Assembly: GCA_965261255.1 (NCBI GenBank)
Contig: CBDHCQ010000004.1
Coordinates: forward strand, 744,001 to 808,000
DNA length: 64,000 nucleotides
Direction of reading: 5' to 3'
Source: Bin80 sp965261255
Lineage (GTDB): Bacteria > Bacteroidota > Rhodothermia > Rhodothermales > Bin80
Made by a program: the position numbers and the translations under genes. The notes beneath the pieces are model-generated. The model worked only from the letters and a program-made list of their open reading frames with translations. It was not told where the DNA came from and did no database searches. Shown piece after piece: positions 35,610 through 44,957 of the stretch. Position 1 is the first letter of the stretch. Every line of letters starts with the position of its first letter.

Positions 35610-37589
35610 CTACCGCACAACGGACATTGCTTTCGACCGTCTAACAACTTTATCGAGCATGACGATCTCCAGCGTGTAATAATACACTCCTGAGGATAAG
35701 TTGCCAACGTCGACCTGTACAGTATGCCCCCTGCCTCCGCTATACGATTTATAGGGCATCGTTTTGACGGTCCGTCCCAACAAATCCGTGATGGTGACTG
35801 AAATTTTTGCTGGTGCAGGCAGATCAAATGCTATTTTCGTTGTGTTCGACAAAGGGTTAGGGTAATTCCCCCAAAGAGCAAGAGATATGATTTCCTCTGT
35901 TTGCTCGGTACCTACTCCCATGTTGTCTGTAATCGTCACGGTCAAGGTTTGAGATGCTTCGTAGCCGTCCCCTGCCGCTGAGAGCGTCAGCGTTACTTCG
36001 TCATTCAAATAATCAGTGTCTTCTGCCGCGGTTAAGGTAACGGTTTGTTCCTGGCCCCAGTTGCTTGTTGTAAACGTCAGCACGTTCATATCCAGAGTCA
36101 GGTCGGTGTTTTCATGCCCGGTAATGGTCACCGTCACATCGCCTGAAGGTTGCGCCGTAAGTGCGATGCTGATGAATGTCGTGTCTCCCTCCGCAAACTC
36201 CACCGACGTGGGGATCGATATTCCCGGCATATCAAGGTCACTGATGGTGACCTCCACAGATGTTGGACTACCTGCAACTATCTCGGAGGGTAGACTACTC
36301 GTATCCAGCGCCATCGTGAAGGTCTCGTCCTCAACGTCGTCATCCTTGTAGGTTTGAATCACATGCATTGCCTGAGTATTTCCAGCGCTGATATCCAGGT
36401 TTACAGGAGTAGTACTGTCGTAATCATCGGGTTCAGCAGTTCCAGATGTAAGCATTAAGGGGATCATTACATCGGTGCTCAGCAAATTGGATAGTTGTAC
36501 GGTCACGGTGATCGAGTCTCCTTCATTTATCGAGGTCTGGTCTACCGACAGGATGATTGCTGCTTTATGGGGGTCTCGGATGGTCACCTCCTCCGAGGTA
36601 GGGCTGCCTGCCCTGACTTCAGAGGGTAGGTTGTTTACATCCAAATTCACCGTGAAGGTCTCATCATCAACGTCGTCATCTGCATAGGTATGAATCACAT
36701 GCTCCGCTTCTGTGGCGCCACTGACAATGCTCAGGCTTAAAGGAGTAGCGCTGTCATAATCACCGGATTCAGCGGTGCCGGATGTGAGCGTTACTGGGAT
36801 CGCTACATCGGTGCTCAGCGCATCGGACAGTTGCACGGTTACCGTGACCGAATCTCCCTCATCCACTGGGTTCGGATCTACCGACAGGCTTACTTTCGGT
36901 GTAGCTCCGACAACATTTTTCAATTCAAAGCGAAAGGTTCCTACCGGCTTGACGGATCCGTCAACCAGAAATGGAGAGTCTGCTATACGGCTGATTGCCT
37001 CCCTTGGATCAGTCGGCTGATTTGGCGAGGTATAGGTGGGGCCGCTGTCAGTGCCCGCATCATAGACAAATAAATCAACCTCGTGCGAATTAATCCAATC
37101 CCCATTCGAATCCAGTAAATCTAACCCTGACACGCCGACAAACCAATCCGGGCTGGGAGCCACCATTGATGTAACCGTTACAAGGTTCCACGGTGGGCGA
37201 ATGTCGAAAGTAATTGTTCGAGAACCGGGTGATAAACTCATTACCGGTCCATCCAAGATAGCATCCGCGTTTGATGCGCTTATTGCTTGGTTGATTTCAC
37301 CTCGAAGTATTCCCTTGGCTCCTAGCTCGGCCATTTGCTTGATGCCGTCACTTGCAGTCGCCCCTACATCCCAAAATGACACTGCACTGTTGTGGGTACC
37401 TCCAATCATCCCGGAAAAATGTGGGTTAGACGGGAAATCTGTGGGATGTGTGCTGGCAGACCAAGTTGCCGTGAATGTGAGGTCGTAAGTGGCGGTGCCT
37501 TGCGCCATCGCGAGTGACACGAAGAGCAAACTACCCGCTACGCAGCAGAATAGACACTTCTGAATCAGGCCTGTGATTTTCTTAGACAT
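35610..37589 (-). CDS. Spondin-domain, Calx-beta repeat protein with type IX sorting domain
   Basis: 659 residues from the ATG at 37589; the upstream in-frame start at 37637 would spoil the signal peptide. Order: signal peptide ending SLAMAQ; spondin N domain at about 35-230 (TWSASTHPTDFPSNPHFSG, FWDVGATASDGIKQMAELG); two Calx-beta modules about 113 residues apart with DEGDSVTVTVQLS and NEGDSITVTVQLS and acidic DDDVDDETF; a third related module; and a C-terminal Por/T9SS sorting domain (NYPNPLSNTTKIAFDLP, GVYYYTLEI). The protein is exported by the type IX system and probably calcium-binding, adhesive or surface-anchored. Confidence 0.88.
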   Translation of the reverse strand: MSKKITGLIQKCLFCCVAGSLLFVSLAMAQGTATYDLTFTATWSASTHPTDFPSNPHFSGMIGGTHNSAVSFWDVGATASDGIKQMAELGAKGILRGEINQAISASNADAILDGPVMSLSPGSRTITFDIRPPWNLVTVTSMVAPSPDWFVGVSGLDLLDSNGDWINSHEVDLFVYDAGTDSGPTYTSPNQPTDPREAISRIADSPFLVDGSVKPVGTFRFELKNVVGATPKVSLSVDPNPVDEGDSVTVTVQLSDALSTDVAIPVTLTSGTAESGDYDSATPLSLSIVSGATEAEHVIHTYADDDVDDETFTVNLDVNNLPSEVRAGSPTSEEVTIRDPHKAAIILSVDQTSINEGDSITVTVQLSNLLSTDVMIPLMLTSGTAEPDDYDSTTPVNLDISAGNTQAMHVIQTYKDDDVEDETFTMALDTSSLPSEIVAGSPTSVEVTISDLDMPGISIPTSVEFAEGDTTFISIALTAQPSGDVTVTITGHENTDLTLDMNVLTFTTSNWGQEQTVTLTAAEDTDYLNDEVTLTLSAAGDGYEASQTLTVTITDNMGVGTEQTEEIISLALWGNYPNPLSNTTKIAFDLPAPAKISVTITDLLGRTVKTMPYKSYSGGRGHTVQVDVGNLSSGVYYYTLEIVMLDKVVRRSKAMSVVR

Positions 37590-37695
37590 GGTATAGCTGA
37601 ATCTGGTTATGGCGGAGTGGAATTCTATCTTGACCACTCAGGGTATGCACTTGCTAGTTATGTTATTATTTGTCGAAACTTCAATTCATTTCAAT

Positions 37696-38154
37696 CTATT
37701 TTGACACCCTTGGTTCACGCTCAATCGAAAGGGTGACGGGTCCATCATTCACCAGGGAAACCTGCATGAATGCACCGAAACTACCAGAGGCTACAGGGTG
37801 TCCCAACTCATCCGAGAGTCTACCCTTAAAGTATCCATACAGCGGCTCTGCAATTTCGGGGCGGGCTGCTTCGACAAACGAAGGGCGGTGTCCTTTTTTC
37901 GTATTGCCGTAAAGTGTGAATTGAGATATAAGCAGGATTTCACCGCTGATATCTTTTACGGATAGGTTCATTTGTCCCGCACCATCTGCAAAAATGCGAA
38001 GGCGAGCACATTTGCGTGCCAGCCAATCCGCTTCTGCTGTGGTGTCGTTTGAGTGAATTCCCAGAAACACCAATAACCCCCGATCAATAGCACCAATCGT
38101 GATGTTATCCACGGTAACGGAAGCTTCTAGAACGCGTTGTACGAGGACGATCAT
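37696..38154 (-). CDS. dtd: D-aminoacyl-tRNA deacylase
   Basis: 152 residues, the standard DTD length. Signature motifs are SQFTLYG and the cis-Pro gate in NDGPVTLSIE. DTD hydrolyses D-amino acids (and glycine mis-acylated on tRNA-Ala) from tRNA in the cytoplasm. Its ATG overlaps the upstream rdgB stop (ATGA), so the two quality-control enzymes are translated together. Confidence 0.96.
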   Translation of the reverse strand: MIVLVQRVLEASVTVDNITIGAIDRGLLVFLGIHSNDTTAEADWLARKCARLRIFADGAGQMNLSVKDISGEILLISQFTLYGNTKKGHRPSFVEAARPEIAEPLYGYFKGRLSDELGHPVASGSFGAFMQVSLVNDGPVTLSIEREPRVSK

Positions 38155-38759
38155 GGAGCCTGTATTTCATTAAGAAAGTCCAAGAGCTTTTTCGCGCTGA
38201 GCCCTCGGTGGCTGATCCTATTTTTTTCTTCACGGGATAGCTGCGCAAGGCTGACGTTGCTCCCCTCAGGAACGAAGATCGATTCGTAGCCGAAGCCTTG
38301 CGTAGACATCTCAGATGTTGCAATATGTCCACGTAGGCATCCCCGAAAGAACTTGAGGTTGTCAGAGTAAGCTAAAGCCAATACAGTGATAAACTGGGCA
38401 CTGCGGTTTTTTTTGAATGCGAGCATCCGAAGCACCAGGGCTCGATTTGTTTTGTCATCCGTGTTTGCGCCGGCAAAGCGAGCGGAGTGTACGCCAGGTA
38501 GCCCATCGAGGGCATCAATACATAGTCCGGTATCGTCCCCGAGTGCCCAAAGCCCCGTGTGGTCGTGTGCACTGAATGCTTTCATGGCTGCGTTTTCTTC
38601 GAGCGAGGAAGCAGACTCATCCACTGAGGGGGCGTCTGGAAAGGCAGACAGATCCATAACATCAGCGGATGCGGAAGCCAGAAGAAGTTTGAGCTCGGCC
38701 GCCTTGTGAGTATTTCGGGTAGCTAGAACCAGTTTTAGGGATGAGCCAATGTTTGTCAT
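38151..38759 (-). CDS. rdgB: XTP/dITP diphosphatase (RdgB/HAM1 family)
   Basis: 202 residues from the ATG at 38759; 46 further in-frame residues upstream do not fit the family. Motifs: LVLATRNTHKAAELK (substrate loop), SLEENAAMKA, WALGDDTGLCIDALDGLPGVHSARFAG and GFGYESIFVPEG, SHRGLSAKKLL. It removes deaminated purine nucleotides (ITP, XTP) to prevent their incorporation into nucleic acids. It forms a two-gene operon with dtd. Confidence 0.95.
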   Translation of the reverse strand: MTNIGSSLKLVLATRNTHKAAELKLLLASASADVMDLSAFPDAPSVDESASSLEENAAMKAFSAHDHTGLWALGDDTGLCIDALDGLPGVHSARFAGANTDDKTNRALVLRMLAFKKNRSAQFITVLALAYSDNLKFFRGCLRGHIATSEMSTQGFGYESIFVPEGSNVSLAQLSREEKNRISHRGLSAKKLLDFLNEIQAP

Positions 38760-39015
38760 GTACCCGATCGTTGTTTGGGTATTCCGACTATTAAGGTATA
38801 CACAAAATCTCCAGGAACCTTTGTTTGTTGAGAATATGCGTATTCTCATTGGTTCGTCGGAGTGGTGAGAGTATCTAATAAGCAATGAATCTTCCATGTG
38901 CGTAACTGATGTGCACTGCGAGGAATGGTTTGGAACCTAACCCCTGGAAGGAGCATAACAGTTTCAAAGTTCTGAACAAACGAGAATCAAAACAAATCGC
39001 AATCACATCTACTTT

Positions 39016-39402
39016 ATGCATGCGATGCCTGCCATGATAGACACCTTATCCATAGCACGTGATCTTTCCGAAGCAGGGGTTGATTGGGACCAGGCCCAAG
39101 CACACGCTGTGGTCATTGCGCATGCTGTGGAGCAACAACATGCCGACGTTGCAACGAAAGAGTTCGTGCGTAACCAAATAAATATCGTACGTGCAGAGTT
39201 AAGTGAGAGAATAAATGAGGTTGAAGGCAAGTTAAGTGAAAGAATAAGTGCTGTACGCGAAGAAATAAGTGCTGTACGCGGAGAAATAAGTGCTGTACGT
39301 GGAGAAATAAGTGCCGCTGAAACTCGCATTATTCGTTGGATGATTGGAACAATGTTGGGAGTTGGAGGGCTTATTATTGCCGCACTGGTCTTCATTTTTT
39401 AA
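39016..39402 (+). CDS. Coiled-coil membrane protein (DUF1640/CCDC90-like)
   Basis: 128 residues; starts at 39016, 39025 or 39034 are all ATG and cannot be separated by a ribosome site. A leading amphipathic part with ATKEFVRNQI is followed by a long coiled coil (INIVRAELSERINEVEGKLSERISAV...) and a single C-terminal membrane helix (WMIGTMLGVGGLIIAALVFIF). The layout matches DUF1640-type proteins, which are often found near restriction or toxin genes or alone; function unknown. The coil contains exact 21-bp DNA repeats, described separately. Confidence 0.78.
   Translation: MHAMPAMIDTLSIARDLSEAGVDWDQAQAHAVVIAHAVEQQHADVATKEFVRNQINIVRAELSERINEVEGKLSERISAVREEISAVRGEISAVRGEISAAETRIIRWMIGTMLGVGGLIIAALVFIF
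39242..39319 (+). repeat. 21-bp tandem repeats in the coiled-coil gene
   Basis: Three full copies and part of a fourth of a 21-bp unit with core AATAAGTGCTGTACG, encoding ISAVRGE heptads. Unit length equals one coiled-coil heptad, so copy-number change lengthens or shortens the coil without breaking the frame. Confidence 0.85.
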
Positions 39403-40014
39403 TCCGAGGAATCCCCCGCTTGACCTGCAAACTGAGGCTATCTCCAACTAGCCCAGAGTTGAGAATACCTTTCGTTCCGTCTCTGCTTGGGGAGATACTC
39501 TCCGTGGCTGTTTCGTCACACGGACGGTTCTAGAAGTCTGAACGGATACCTACATAAAGCTGCCAATTCTCGGTGTCCGTACGAGAATACATATTGACCA
39601 CACCCTCATTTGTATTAGAATTTGTACCAGTTTCGAAGTGTTTGACACCGCGCCGATGCGTGTATGATGAAGGAATGTCGAATCGGTGAGGAGATTGGTT
39701 GCATGAATTTGTAAGTTGTGCAGAGGTTCTGGTGGGGGCCGGTAATGTGATCACGCTGTGGGTGGTGCGTTGGTTTGAATCGGAAACATCGAACCCCAAT
39801 GTTGTTGCTTGGGCGGGTGGACTGTCCGCGCCGTATCGCGGGTCTCCCCAACTGGCATTTGCGGTAACCCTCGTGCCCTACAACGAGTTCATTATGACTG
39901 GGTCTTTCCCTCAACCTATACATTGTCCATTAAGCTGTCCTTCGCGGATGTGAGTTAGCGTTGATCATTGATCAACGCTAGTGGTTTACGCGCTTGGCAT
40001 TTGACCTGCATTCA
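39403..40014. other. Intergenic region upstream of glyS
   Basis: About 600 bases. An 84-codon rightward frame at 39699-39953 and an opposing one have no recognisable content and are not called. The only strong structure is the perfect 25-bp palindrome at 39956-39980. Confidence 0.4.
39956..39980. promoter_or_regulatory. Perfect 25-bp palindrome upstream of glyS
   Basis: TAGCGTTGATCA, one central T, then TGATCAACGCTA: both 12-base arms match perfectly. It ends 34 bases before the glyS ATG. No T-run follows, so an operator, or a hairpin in the glyS leader, is more likely than a terminator. Confidence 0.5.
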
Positions 40015-41445
40015 ATGAACAGCACAAGATTTGACGAGATTACGGCACTCTGCAAGCGCAGGGGGTTTGTTTTTCAGTCTTCTGAAATATATGGTGGACT
40101 AGGAGCTACCTATGACTACGGCCCATTGGGCGTGGAGCTGAAGCGAAATGTACGCGAGCAGTGGTGGCGCGACATGGTCTATGCCAACAAAAATATCGAA
40201 GGCATAGATGCGGCAATCCTGATGCATCCCAGAGTATGGAAAGCGTCCGGGCATGTTGATGCATTTCACGACCCGTTGATTGATGATAAAGCATCAAAGC
40301 GTCGATATCGCGCGGATCAACTTATTGAGCAGCATATAGACCGTCTGCGATCAAAAGGCGAAACGGAACGCGCCGATACAGTGCAACAACGATTCACGGA
40401 GGCACTTAATGCAGAGGATTTGCCGAAAGCGCTCCATTCGCTCATTCTGTCAGAAGAAATTCGTGGTCCCGACTCGGGGGCGTTCGACTGGACTGATGTA
40501 CGTCAGTTCAATATGATGTTCGAAACAAAAATAGGAGCACTCGCCGGCGAAGATGCCTCTGTCTATCTACGCCCCGAAACCGCACAGGGTATCTTCGTGA
40601 ATTTTCAGAACATATTGGCGACTTCGCGCGTGCAGATTCCATTTGGTATTGCCCAAATCGGCAAGGCTTTTCGCAATGAAATTGTTGCACGCCAGTTCAT
40701 TTTCCGGATGCGGGAATTTGAACAAATGGAAATGCAATACTTCGTGCAACCAGGTACACAGCATGAAGCATATGAATTATGGCGTTCGCGCAGATGGGAC
40801 TGGCATGTACGGAACGGTATCCCGGCGTCGAAACTTCGCTGGCATGTCCACGAAAAGCCCGCACACTATGCTGACGCAGCCGTTGATATACAGTATGAGT
40901 TTCCAATTGGATGGCAGGAGATCGAGGGTATCCACTCCAGGACGGATTATGACCTCCGCAGGCATCAGGAGTACTCTGGAAAAAAGATGCAAATCTTTGA
41001 TCAGGCGTCGGGTAGCAGATTCATACCGTTTGTGGTCGAAACCTCTGCCGGATTAGATCGAACGGTCTTGATGCTTCTTTGTGAAGCCTACCGCAAAGAC
41101 ACTATTGAAGGGCGAAGCCGTACGGTCATGGCTTTTGAACCGTCCGTGGCCCCCATAAAGGTTGGTGTATTTCCGTTGTTGCGCAGAGACGGTATGCCGG
41201 AGCGTGCCCGTGCCATCACAGATACGCTCAGACGCGAGTGGAACGTATTCTACGACGAAAAAGGATCCATAGGTAAGCGTTACCGCAGGATGGATGAGGC
41301 GGGCGCGCCGCTATGCATCACGATCGATCGCGATACTCTTGAAGGGGATGGAGTCACTATTCGCAACCGAGATACCTTGGAGCAGGTACGGATAACCGAT
41401 GCTCAGGTGTCGGCATTTGTTTCGGATGCAATGCGTGGTGTGTAG
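40015..41445 (+). CDS. glyS: Glycyl-tRNA synthetase (dimeric, alpha2 type)
   Basis: 476 residues from the ATG at 40015 (MNSTRFDEITALCKRRGFVFQSSEIYGG), the usual start of the single-chain class II GlyRS; a TTG at 39994 would add seven residues. Motif 1 lies in GATYDYGPLGVELKRNV, motif 2 in IGKAFRNEIVARQFIFRMREFEQMEMQYF, motif 3 in SAGLDRTVLML, and the anticodon-binding domain occupies the last 110 residues. It charges tRNA-Gly. Its 3' end overlaps the convergent dipeptidase gene by 43 bases. Confidence 0.96.
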   Translation: MNSTRFDEITALCKRRGFVFQSSEIYGGLGATYDYGPLGVELKRNVREQWWRDMVYANKNIEGIDAAILMHPRVWKASGHVDAFHDPLIDDKASKRRYRADQLIEQHIDRLRSKGETERADTVQQRFTEALNAEDLPKALHSLILSEEIRGPDSGAFDWTDVRQFNMMFETKIGALAGEDASVYLRPETAQGIFVNFQNILATSRVQIPFGIAQIGKAFRNEIVARQFIFRMREFEQMEMQYFVQPGTQHEAYELWRSRRWDWHVRNGIPASKLRWHVHEKPAHYADAAVDIQYEFPIGWQEIEGIHSRTDYDLRRHQEYSGKKMQIFDQASGSRFIPFVVETSAGLDRTVLMLLCEAYRKDTIEGRSRTVMAFEPSVAPIKVGVFPLLRRDGMPERARAITDTLRREWNVFYDEKGSIGKRYRRMDEAGAPLCITIDRDTLEGDGVTIRNRDTLEQVRITDAQVSAFVSDAMRGV

Positions 41446-42623
41446 CCGGCAGCGTGGTCTTCAACAGCCTGCCAGACTCTGAGTGCGTTGCCTCCGAGAA
41501 TCTTTCCAATATCCTCCTCGGAGTATCCGCGACGCAATAATTCGGCAATCAGGTTAGGGTACGTTGATACATCTTCCAGGTCTTTGGGCAGTGCGGTCAC
41601 CCCGTCGAAATCACTGCCAATACCGACGTGATCAATCCCAACCAGTTTGACAACATGATCAATGTGGTCTACCAACTCCGCCAACGTGCCCAACGGATTT
41701 GATTTGCGCTGTGATTCACGATAGAGGATACCCTCTCTACTGCCGGGAGCGATATTATTTTCTTCCAGATAGGATTCGATTGCAGCAGCCAGCGCGCGTC
41801 CGGGCTCCTGGTATTCGCCACGAACGAACGAAGAGCCGTAACTGACCATGATCACGCCGCCCTTGGCAGCCGTTGCCTGGATGAGTTCGTCACTCAAATT
41901 ACGCTCCCAGCCCGGTGTAAAATGGCGGGCTGAAGAGTGTGAAGCAAGTACGGGTGCACTGCTGCGACGCAGAATTTGGGAGATGGTGCTGTCGGTCAGA
42001 TGGGAGATATCTATGATCATGCCCAGCCGATTCATATGGTCTACGATCTCTTCCCCAAGCGGGCTGAGTCCATTCCATGTTCGTGTTGAATCGTAGGAGG
42101 AATCGCACAGCTGATTATCCCTTCCATGAGTGAGTGTGATGTAGCGGATACCCCGTGCGTAGTAATGCTCCAGATCTGTCACGCTGTGAACCGGCGCCCC
42201 ATTCTCCAAGCCCATAGGCAGCGAAATCAGTCCTTCCGCCTTGTGCCCGGCCAAATCAGACGATCGGGTAGCAATGGCAAATTTATCTGGTGCGTGCGCA
42301 ACAAAGCCCTCTACCATGTCAATCAGTGAATCTGCGAGGCTCTGAGCAGAGCTAGGAACTTCCTGTCGTGCGCTCGGGATGTAGATCGACATGAACGGGG
42401 CATTCAACCCGCCTGCGACCGCTCTTGGATAGTCAAAATCACCCCCAATGGTTTCCTGACTGATATCCTCTGTGTATCGGGTCATGCGATAGGGAACATC
42501 GATGTGCCCGTCAATAATGAGATATTGTTCTGCAAGCGCATGTGCACGTTGCATGGTATTGTTGGTATTGTCTTGTGCGCAGCTGACTAAAAGGAGTAGG
42601 GACAGAATAACCAGTCGTTGCAT
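41403..42623 (-). CDS. Membrane dipeptidase (peptidase M19), lipoprotein
   Basis: 406 residues from the ATG at 42623, which gives a hydrophobic signal and LLVSCAQ lipobox; an in-frame start at 42758 would bury the signal. Zinc-site blocks of the renal dipeptidase family are visible: IIDGHIDVPYRM (HxD), GLENGAP (Glu), IDISHLTDSTI and SHSSARHFTPGWERNLSDE, and GIGSDFDGV near the C-terminus. It cleaves dipeptides, sometimes D-containing, in the periplasm or at the surface. Confidence 0.93.
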   Translation of the reverse strand: MQRLVILSLLLLVSCAQDNTNNTMQRAHALAEQYLIIDGHIDVPYRMTRYTEDISQETIGGDFDYPRAVAGGLNAPFMSIYIPSARQEVPSSAQSLADSLIDMVEGFVAHAPDKFAIATRSSDLAGHKAEGLISLPMGLENGAPVHSVTDLEHYYARGIRYITLTHGRDNQLCDSSYDSTRTWNGLSPLGEEIVDHMNRLGMIIDISHLTDSTISQILRRSSAPVLASHSSARHFTPGWERNLSDELIQATAAKGGVIMVSYGSSFVRGEYQEPGRALAAAIESYLEENNIAPGSREGILYRESQRKSNPLGTLAELVDHIDHVVKLVGIDHVGIGSDFDGVTALPKDLEDVSTYPNLIAELLRRGYSEEDIGKILGGNALRVWQAVEDHAAGYTPRIASETNADT

Positions 42624-42849
42624 GTCAATCTCGGCGTTATGTGTTCTACTGTGGTGTGCAACAACAGGATGTTTGGAACAAGGTCGCAGCAGCCGTGCAA
42701 TTGCTCCTATTGCCGAACCCGTCATAGGCGGCCGGGATTGGCGCAGCAGAACGGTCAATAGCGTTCATATCAGTGATTCCAAGGACCCATGAAATTGATT
42801 CGTAACGTCCCGTCTAATCGGTACAGTTATGGACATAAGTCCCTTAATC

Positions 42850-44526
42850 TTAACGGGCAGTAGCTTGTCCACGGACCTCACGTATAACCGTCACATTCAC
42901 CTGACCCGGGTATGTGAGCTCATTTTGGATTCGCAAAGATATGTTCTCTGCAAGTTCACGTGTCTTTTTGTCGGACACTTTCGTGTGCTGAACGATAACG
43001 CGGAGTTCTCGTCCTCCCTGGATCGCATAGGCTAGGCCAACACCATCAAATGATTTGGCGATCTCTTCCATATCCCTTAGACGTTCGAGATATTCTTCGC
43101 GGCGTATATGGCGTGCACCTGGCCGAGCCCCACTGATGGCGTCGCATATCTGTACGATAGGTGCGTACAGTGTGGTCATTTCGATCTCGTCGTGGTGCGA
43201 GCCTACTGCGTTGCAAATTTCCTCGTGCTCTTTGTATTGTTTGCAGTACTCCATGCCGACGAGTGCATGGGGTTGATCATCAGATTCCTGAAGAACTTTG
43301 CCAATGTCGTGCAATAGACCTGCCCGCCGAGCCATACGGGCGTTGAGGCCCATTTCTGCGGCCATAAGTGAGCAGAGACGTGCTACCTGCATACTGTGGC
43401 TGAGTAGACTTTGGCCATAGCTTGTCCGGTATTTCATTTTCCCGACGATTGAGGTAAGGCCTTTCTTCATTCCGCGCAGTCTCAGTTCAAGAACGGTGCG
43501 TTCGCCTACTTCCTGGATCTCCTCCTCGACAGCTTTTTGGGCTTTACCTACGAATTGTTCGACGCTTGCAGGATGAATGCGCCCATCTCGTATGAGATTG
43601 CTTAAAGCTATTCGTGCTATTTCGCGCCGATAGGGATCAAATGAACTGATTACGACTGCGCCGGGGGTATCGTCGATCAGTAGATCCACTTGTGCGGCGG
43701 TTTCAAATGCACGAAGGTTTCGTCCCTCTCTTCCGATAATGCGTCCCTTAATGCTTTCGGAGGGTACGGGAACTACTGATACCGAGTTCGACTCAACCTC
43801 GTCTCTCACGAGCCGTTGCATCGTGGTAAGGACGATTTTTTGCGCCTCATGTTTGGCGGTGCGCTGTTTTTCGTCCCGTATTTCCAACAGCTCCAGGGCA
43901 GCATCTTCCCGTGCCTTCTCAACGATCTCCTCTCGTAGGTGCTGACGTGCCTTATCCTGCGTCAGACCGGCGATGACCTCCAGTTTCTCAATGCGATCAT
44001 TGATGAGCGAGTCGAGCCTATGCTCCTTGGCATCTAAGTCACCAATACGCTGAGAGGCCCGCTGCACTAGCTTATCAGCGCTCGCACGCAGGGTCTCAGC
44101 CTGGCTATTGATCTTTTCACTTTCTGCTTGGAGTATCGCAATCGCTTCCGCTGCGTTCCCCAAGAGTTTTTGTCTTTTTGTTAGGCGCCGGTTCCTGTTG
44201 TTGAGCTTCTTGCGTTGGCGATCATTCTTTGCTCTGGACCTTTGCTTATCCTGTTCCAGTTCTGCCCGATCCTTCTCCAAGGCGGTACGCTGAGCATTGA
44301 ATTCAGCACGATCATGGTCAAGCTCTGTTCTAGCATTCGTAAGGGTCTCTGCTTTCAAGGCGGCAGACTCTTCTTCTGCTAGGGTTATAATTGCTGATGC
44401 TTGTTCGCGTGCACTCCTGAGATTGCCTTTGGCAGTTCTAGTGGCGATCCACCAAGTAACAATCAGGCCTGCACCAAACGCTACGATGGCAACGGCCAAC
44501 AACAGGACGGCTTGCATACCGTCCAT
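42850..44526 (-). CDS. rny: Ribonuclease Y
   Basis: 558 residues. N-terminal membrane helix (VLLLAVAIVAFGAGLIVTWW), a long charged coiled coil to about residue 220, KH domain (SIKGRIIGREGRNLRAFE) and HD domain with SHSMQVARLC and AGLLHDIGK and SHHDEIEM. RNase Y is a membrane-bound endoribonuclease that starts bulk mRNA decay. It is the last member of the leftward translation/division cluster, following zapA and the 6S-like RNA. Confidence 0.96.
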   Translation of the reverse strand: MDGMQAVLLLAVAIVAFGAGLIVTWWIATRTAKGNLRSAREQASAIITLAEEESAALKAETLTNARTELDHDRAEFNAQRTALEKDRAELEQDKQRSRAKNDRQRKKLNNRNRRLTKRQKLLGNAAEAIAILQAESEKINSQAETLRASADKLVQRASQRIGDLDAKEHRLDSLINDRIEKLEVIAGLTQDKARQHLREEIVEKAREDAALELLEIRDEKQRTAKHEAQKIVLTTMQRLVRDEVESNSVSVVPVPSESIKGRIIGREGRNLRAFETAAQVDLLIDDTPGAVVISSFDPYRREIARIALSNLIRDGRIHPASVEQFVGKAQKAVEEEIQEVGERTVLELRLRGMKKGLTSIVGKMKYRTSYGQSLLSHSMQVARLCSLMAAEMGLNARMARRAGLLHDIGKVLQESDDQPHALVGMEYCKQYKEHEEICNAVGSHHDEIEMTTLYAPIVQICDAISGARPGARHIRREEYLERLRDMEEIAKSFDGVGLAYAIQGGRELRVIVQHTKVSDKKTRELAENISLRIQNELTYPGQVNVTVIREVRGQATAR

Positions 44527-44677
44527 GTCTTTATGATTTTTCCCTAGGGCTAGGGTTACCGCTTGGACAGGGAAGGGTTCCTTAGCAGGGGTGCGGAGGA
44601 AGCTCGGATTCCAGAAATAATGGAACTGGTAGCATGTTTGGGTATGGACTAATGCTCAAACCTAACAGAGGAAGCAG

Positions 44678-44698
44678 ACGGCTTTTGTGAGTAGCCGT
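44678..44698 (-). terminator. Stem-loop between 6S-like RNA and rny
   Basis: ACGGCT (44678-44683) and AGCCGT (44693-44698) form a 6-bp stem with a 9-base loop downstream of the predicted RNA on the minus strand. No clear T-run follows, so this is at best a processing or weak termination hairpin. Confidence 0.3.
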
Positions 44699-44734
44699 GC
44701 AAATTTAGACAGCTCCAATTAGCTGAAAAGGTGT

Positions 44735-44925
44735 CCGCGGGCGTCCGCAACGGTGGGTGTGAACCCCAAGGTACAAGATTGGGGGTTGCTCAGACCCTTC
44801 CATCGTCCCCTGCGTGATCACGACCTAAAACAAGGTTGGGGCCTGATGTCCAAGCCTGAAGTGTAACCCCCTTCAATTGATAGTGTCGGTTCACATGCCT
44901 AAACCACTACGGACGCTCGAGGATA
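44735..44925 (-). ncRNA. ssrS: 6S RNA candidate
   Basis: No protein frame is credible in the 430 bases between zapA and rny, yet three nested long-range pairings exist in order: 44910-44916 with 44741-44747 (GCGTCCG/CGGACGC), 44888-44894 with 44759-44765 (GTGAACC/GGTTCAC) and 44865-44871 with 44781-44787 (GGGGGTT/AACCCCC). They give a rod of about 185 nt with internal bulges and an apical region, the shape and size of 6S RNA, which binds the RNA polymerase holoenzyme. In E. coli ssrS also follows zapA. The strand is inferred from the neighbours; the ends are approximate. Confidence 0.62.
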
Positions 44926-44957
44926 GGCAGGGTACAGTGCAGCCGCAATGCAGTTCC

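Noticed and set aside
39615..39953. Short opposing frames upstream of glyS
   Set aside because: No start support, no family resemblance, unusual residue content; treated as non-coding.
44560..44640. GGAGGAAGCTCGG-like stretch considered as part of an RNase P RNA
   Set aside because: Lacks the conserved GAGGAAAGTCCGGGC core and the matching 3' element.
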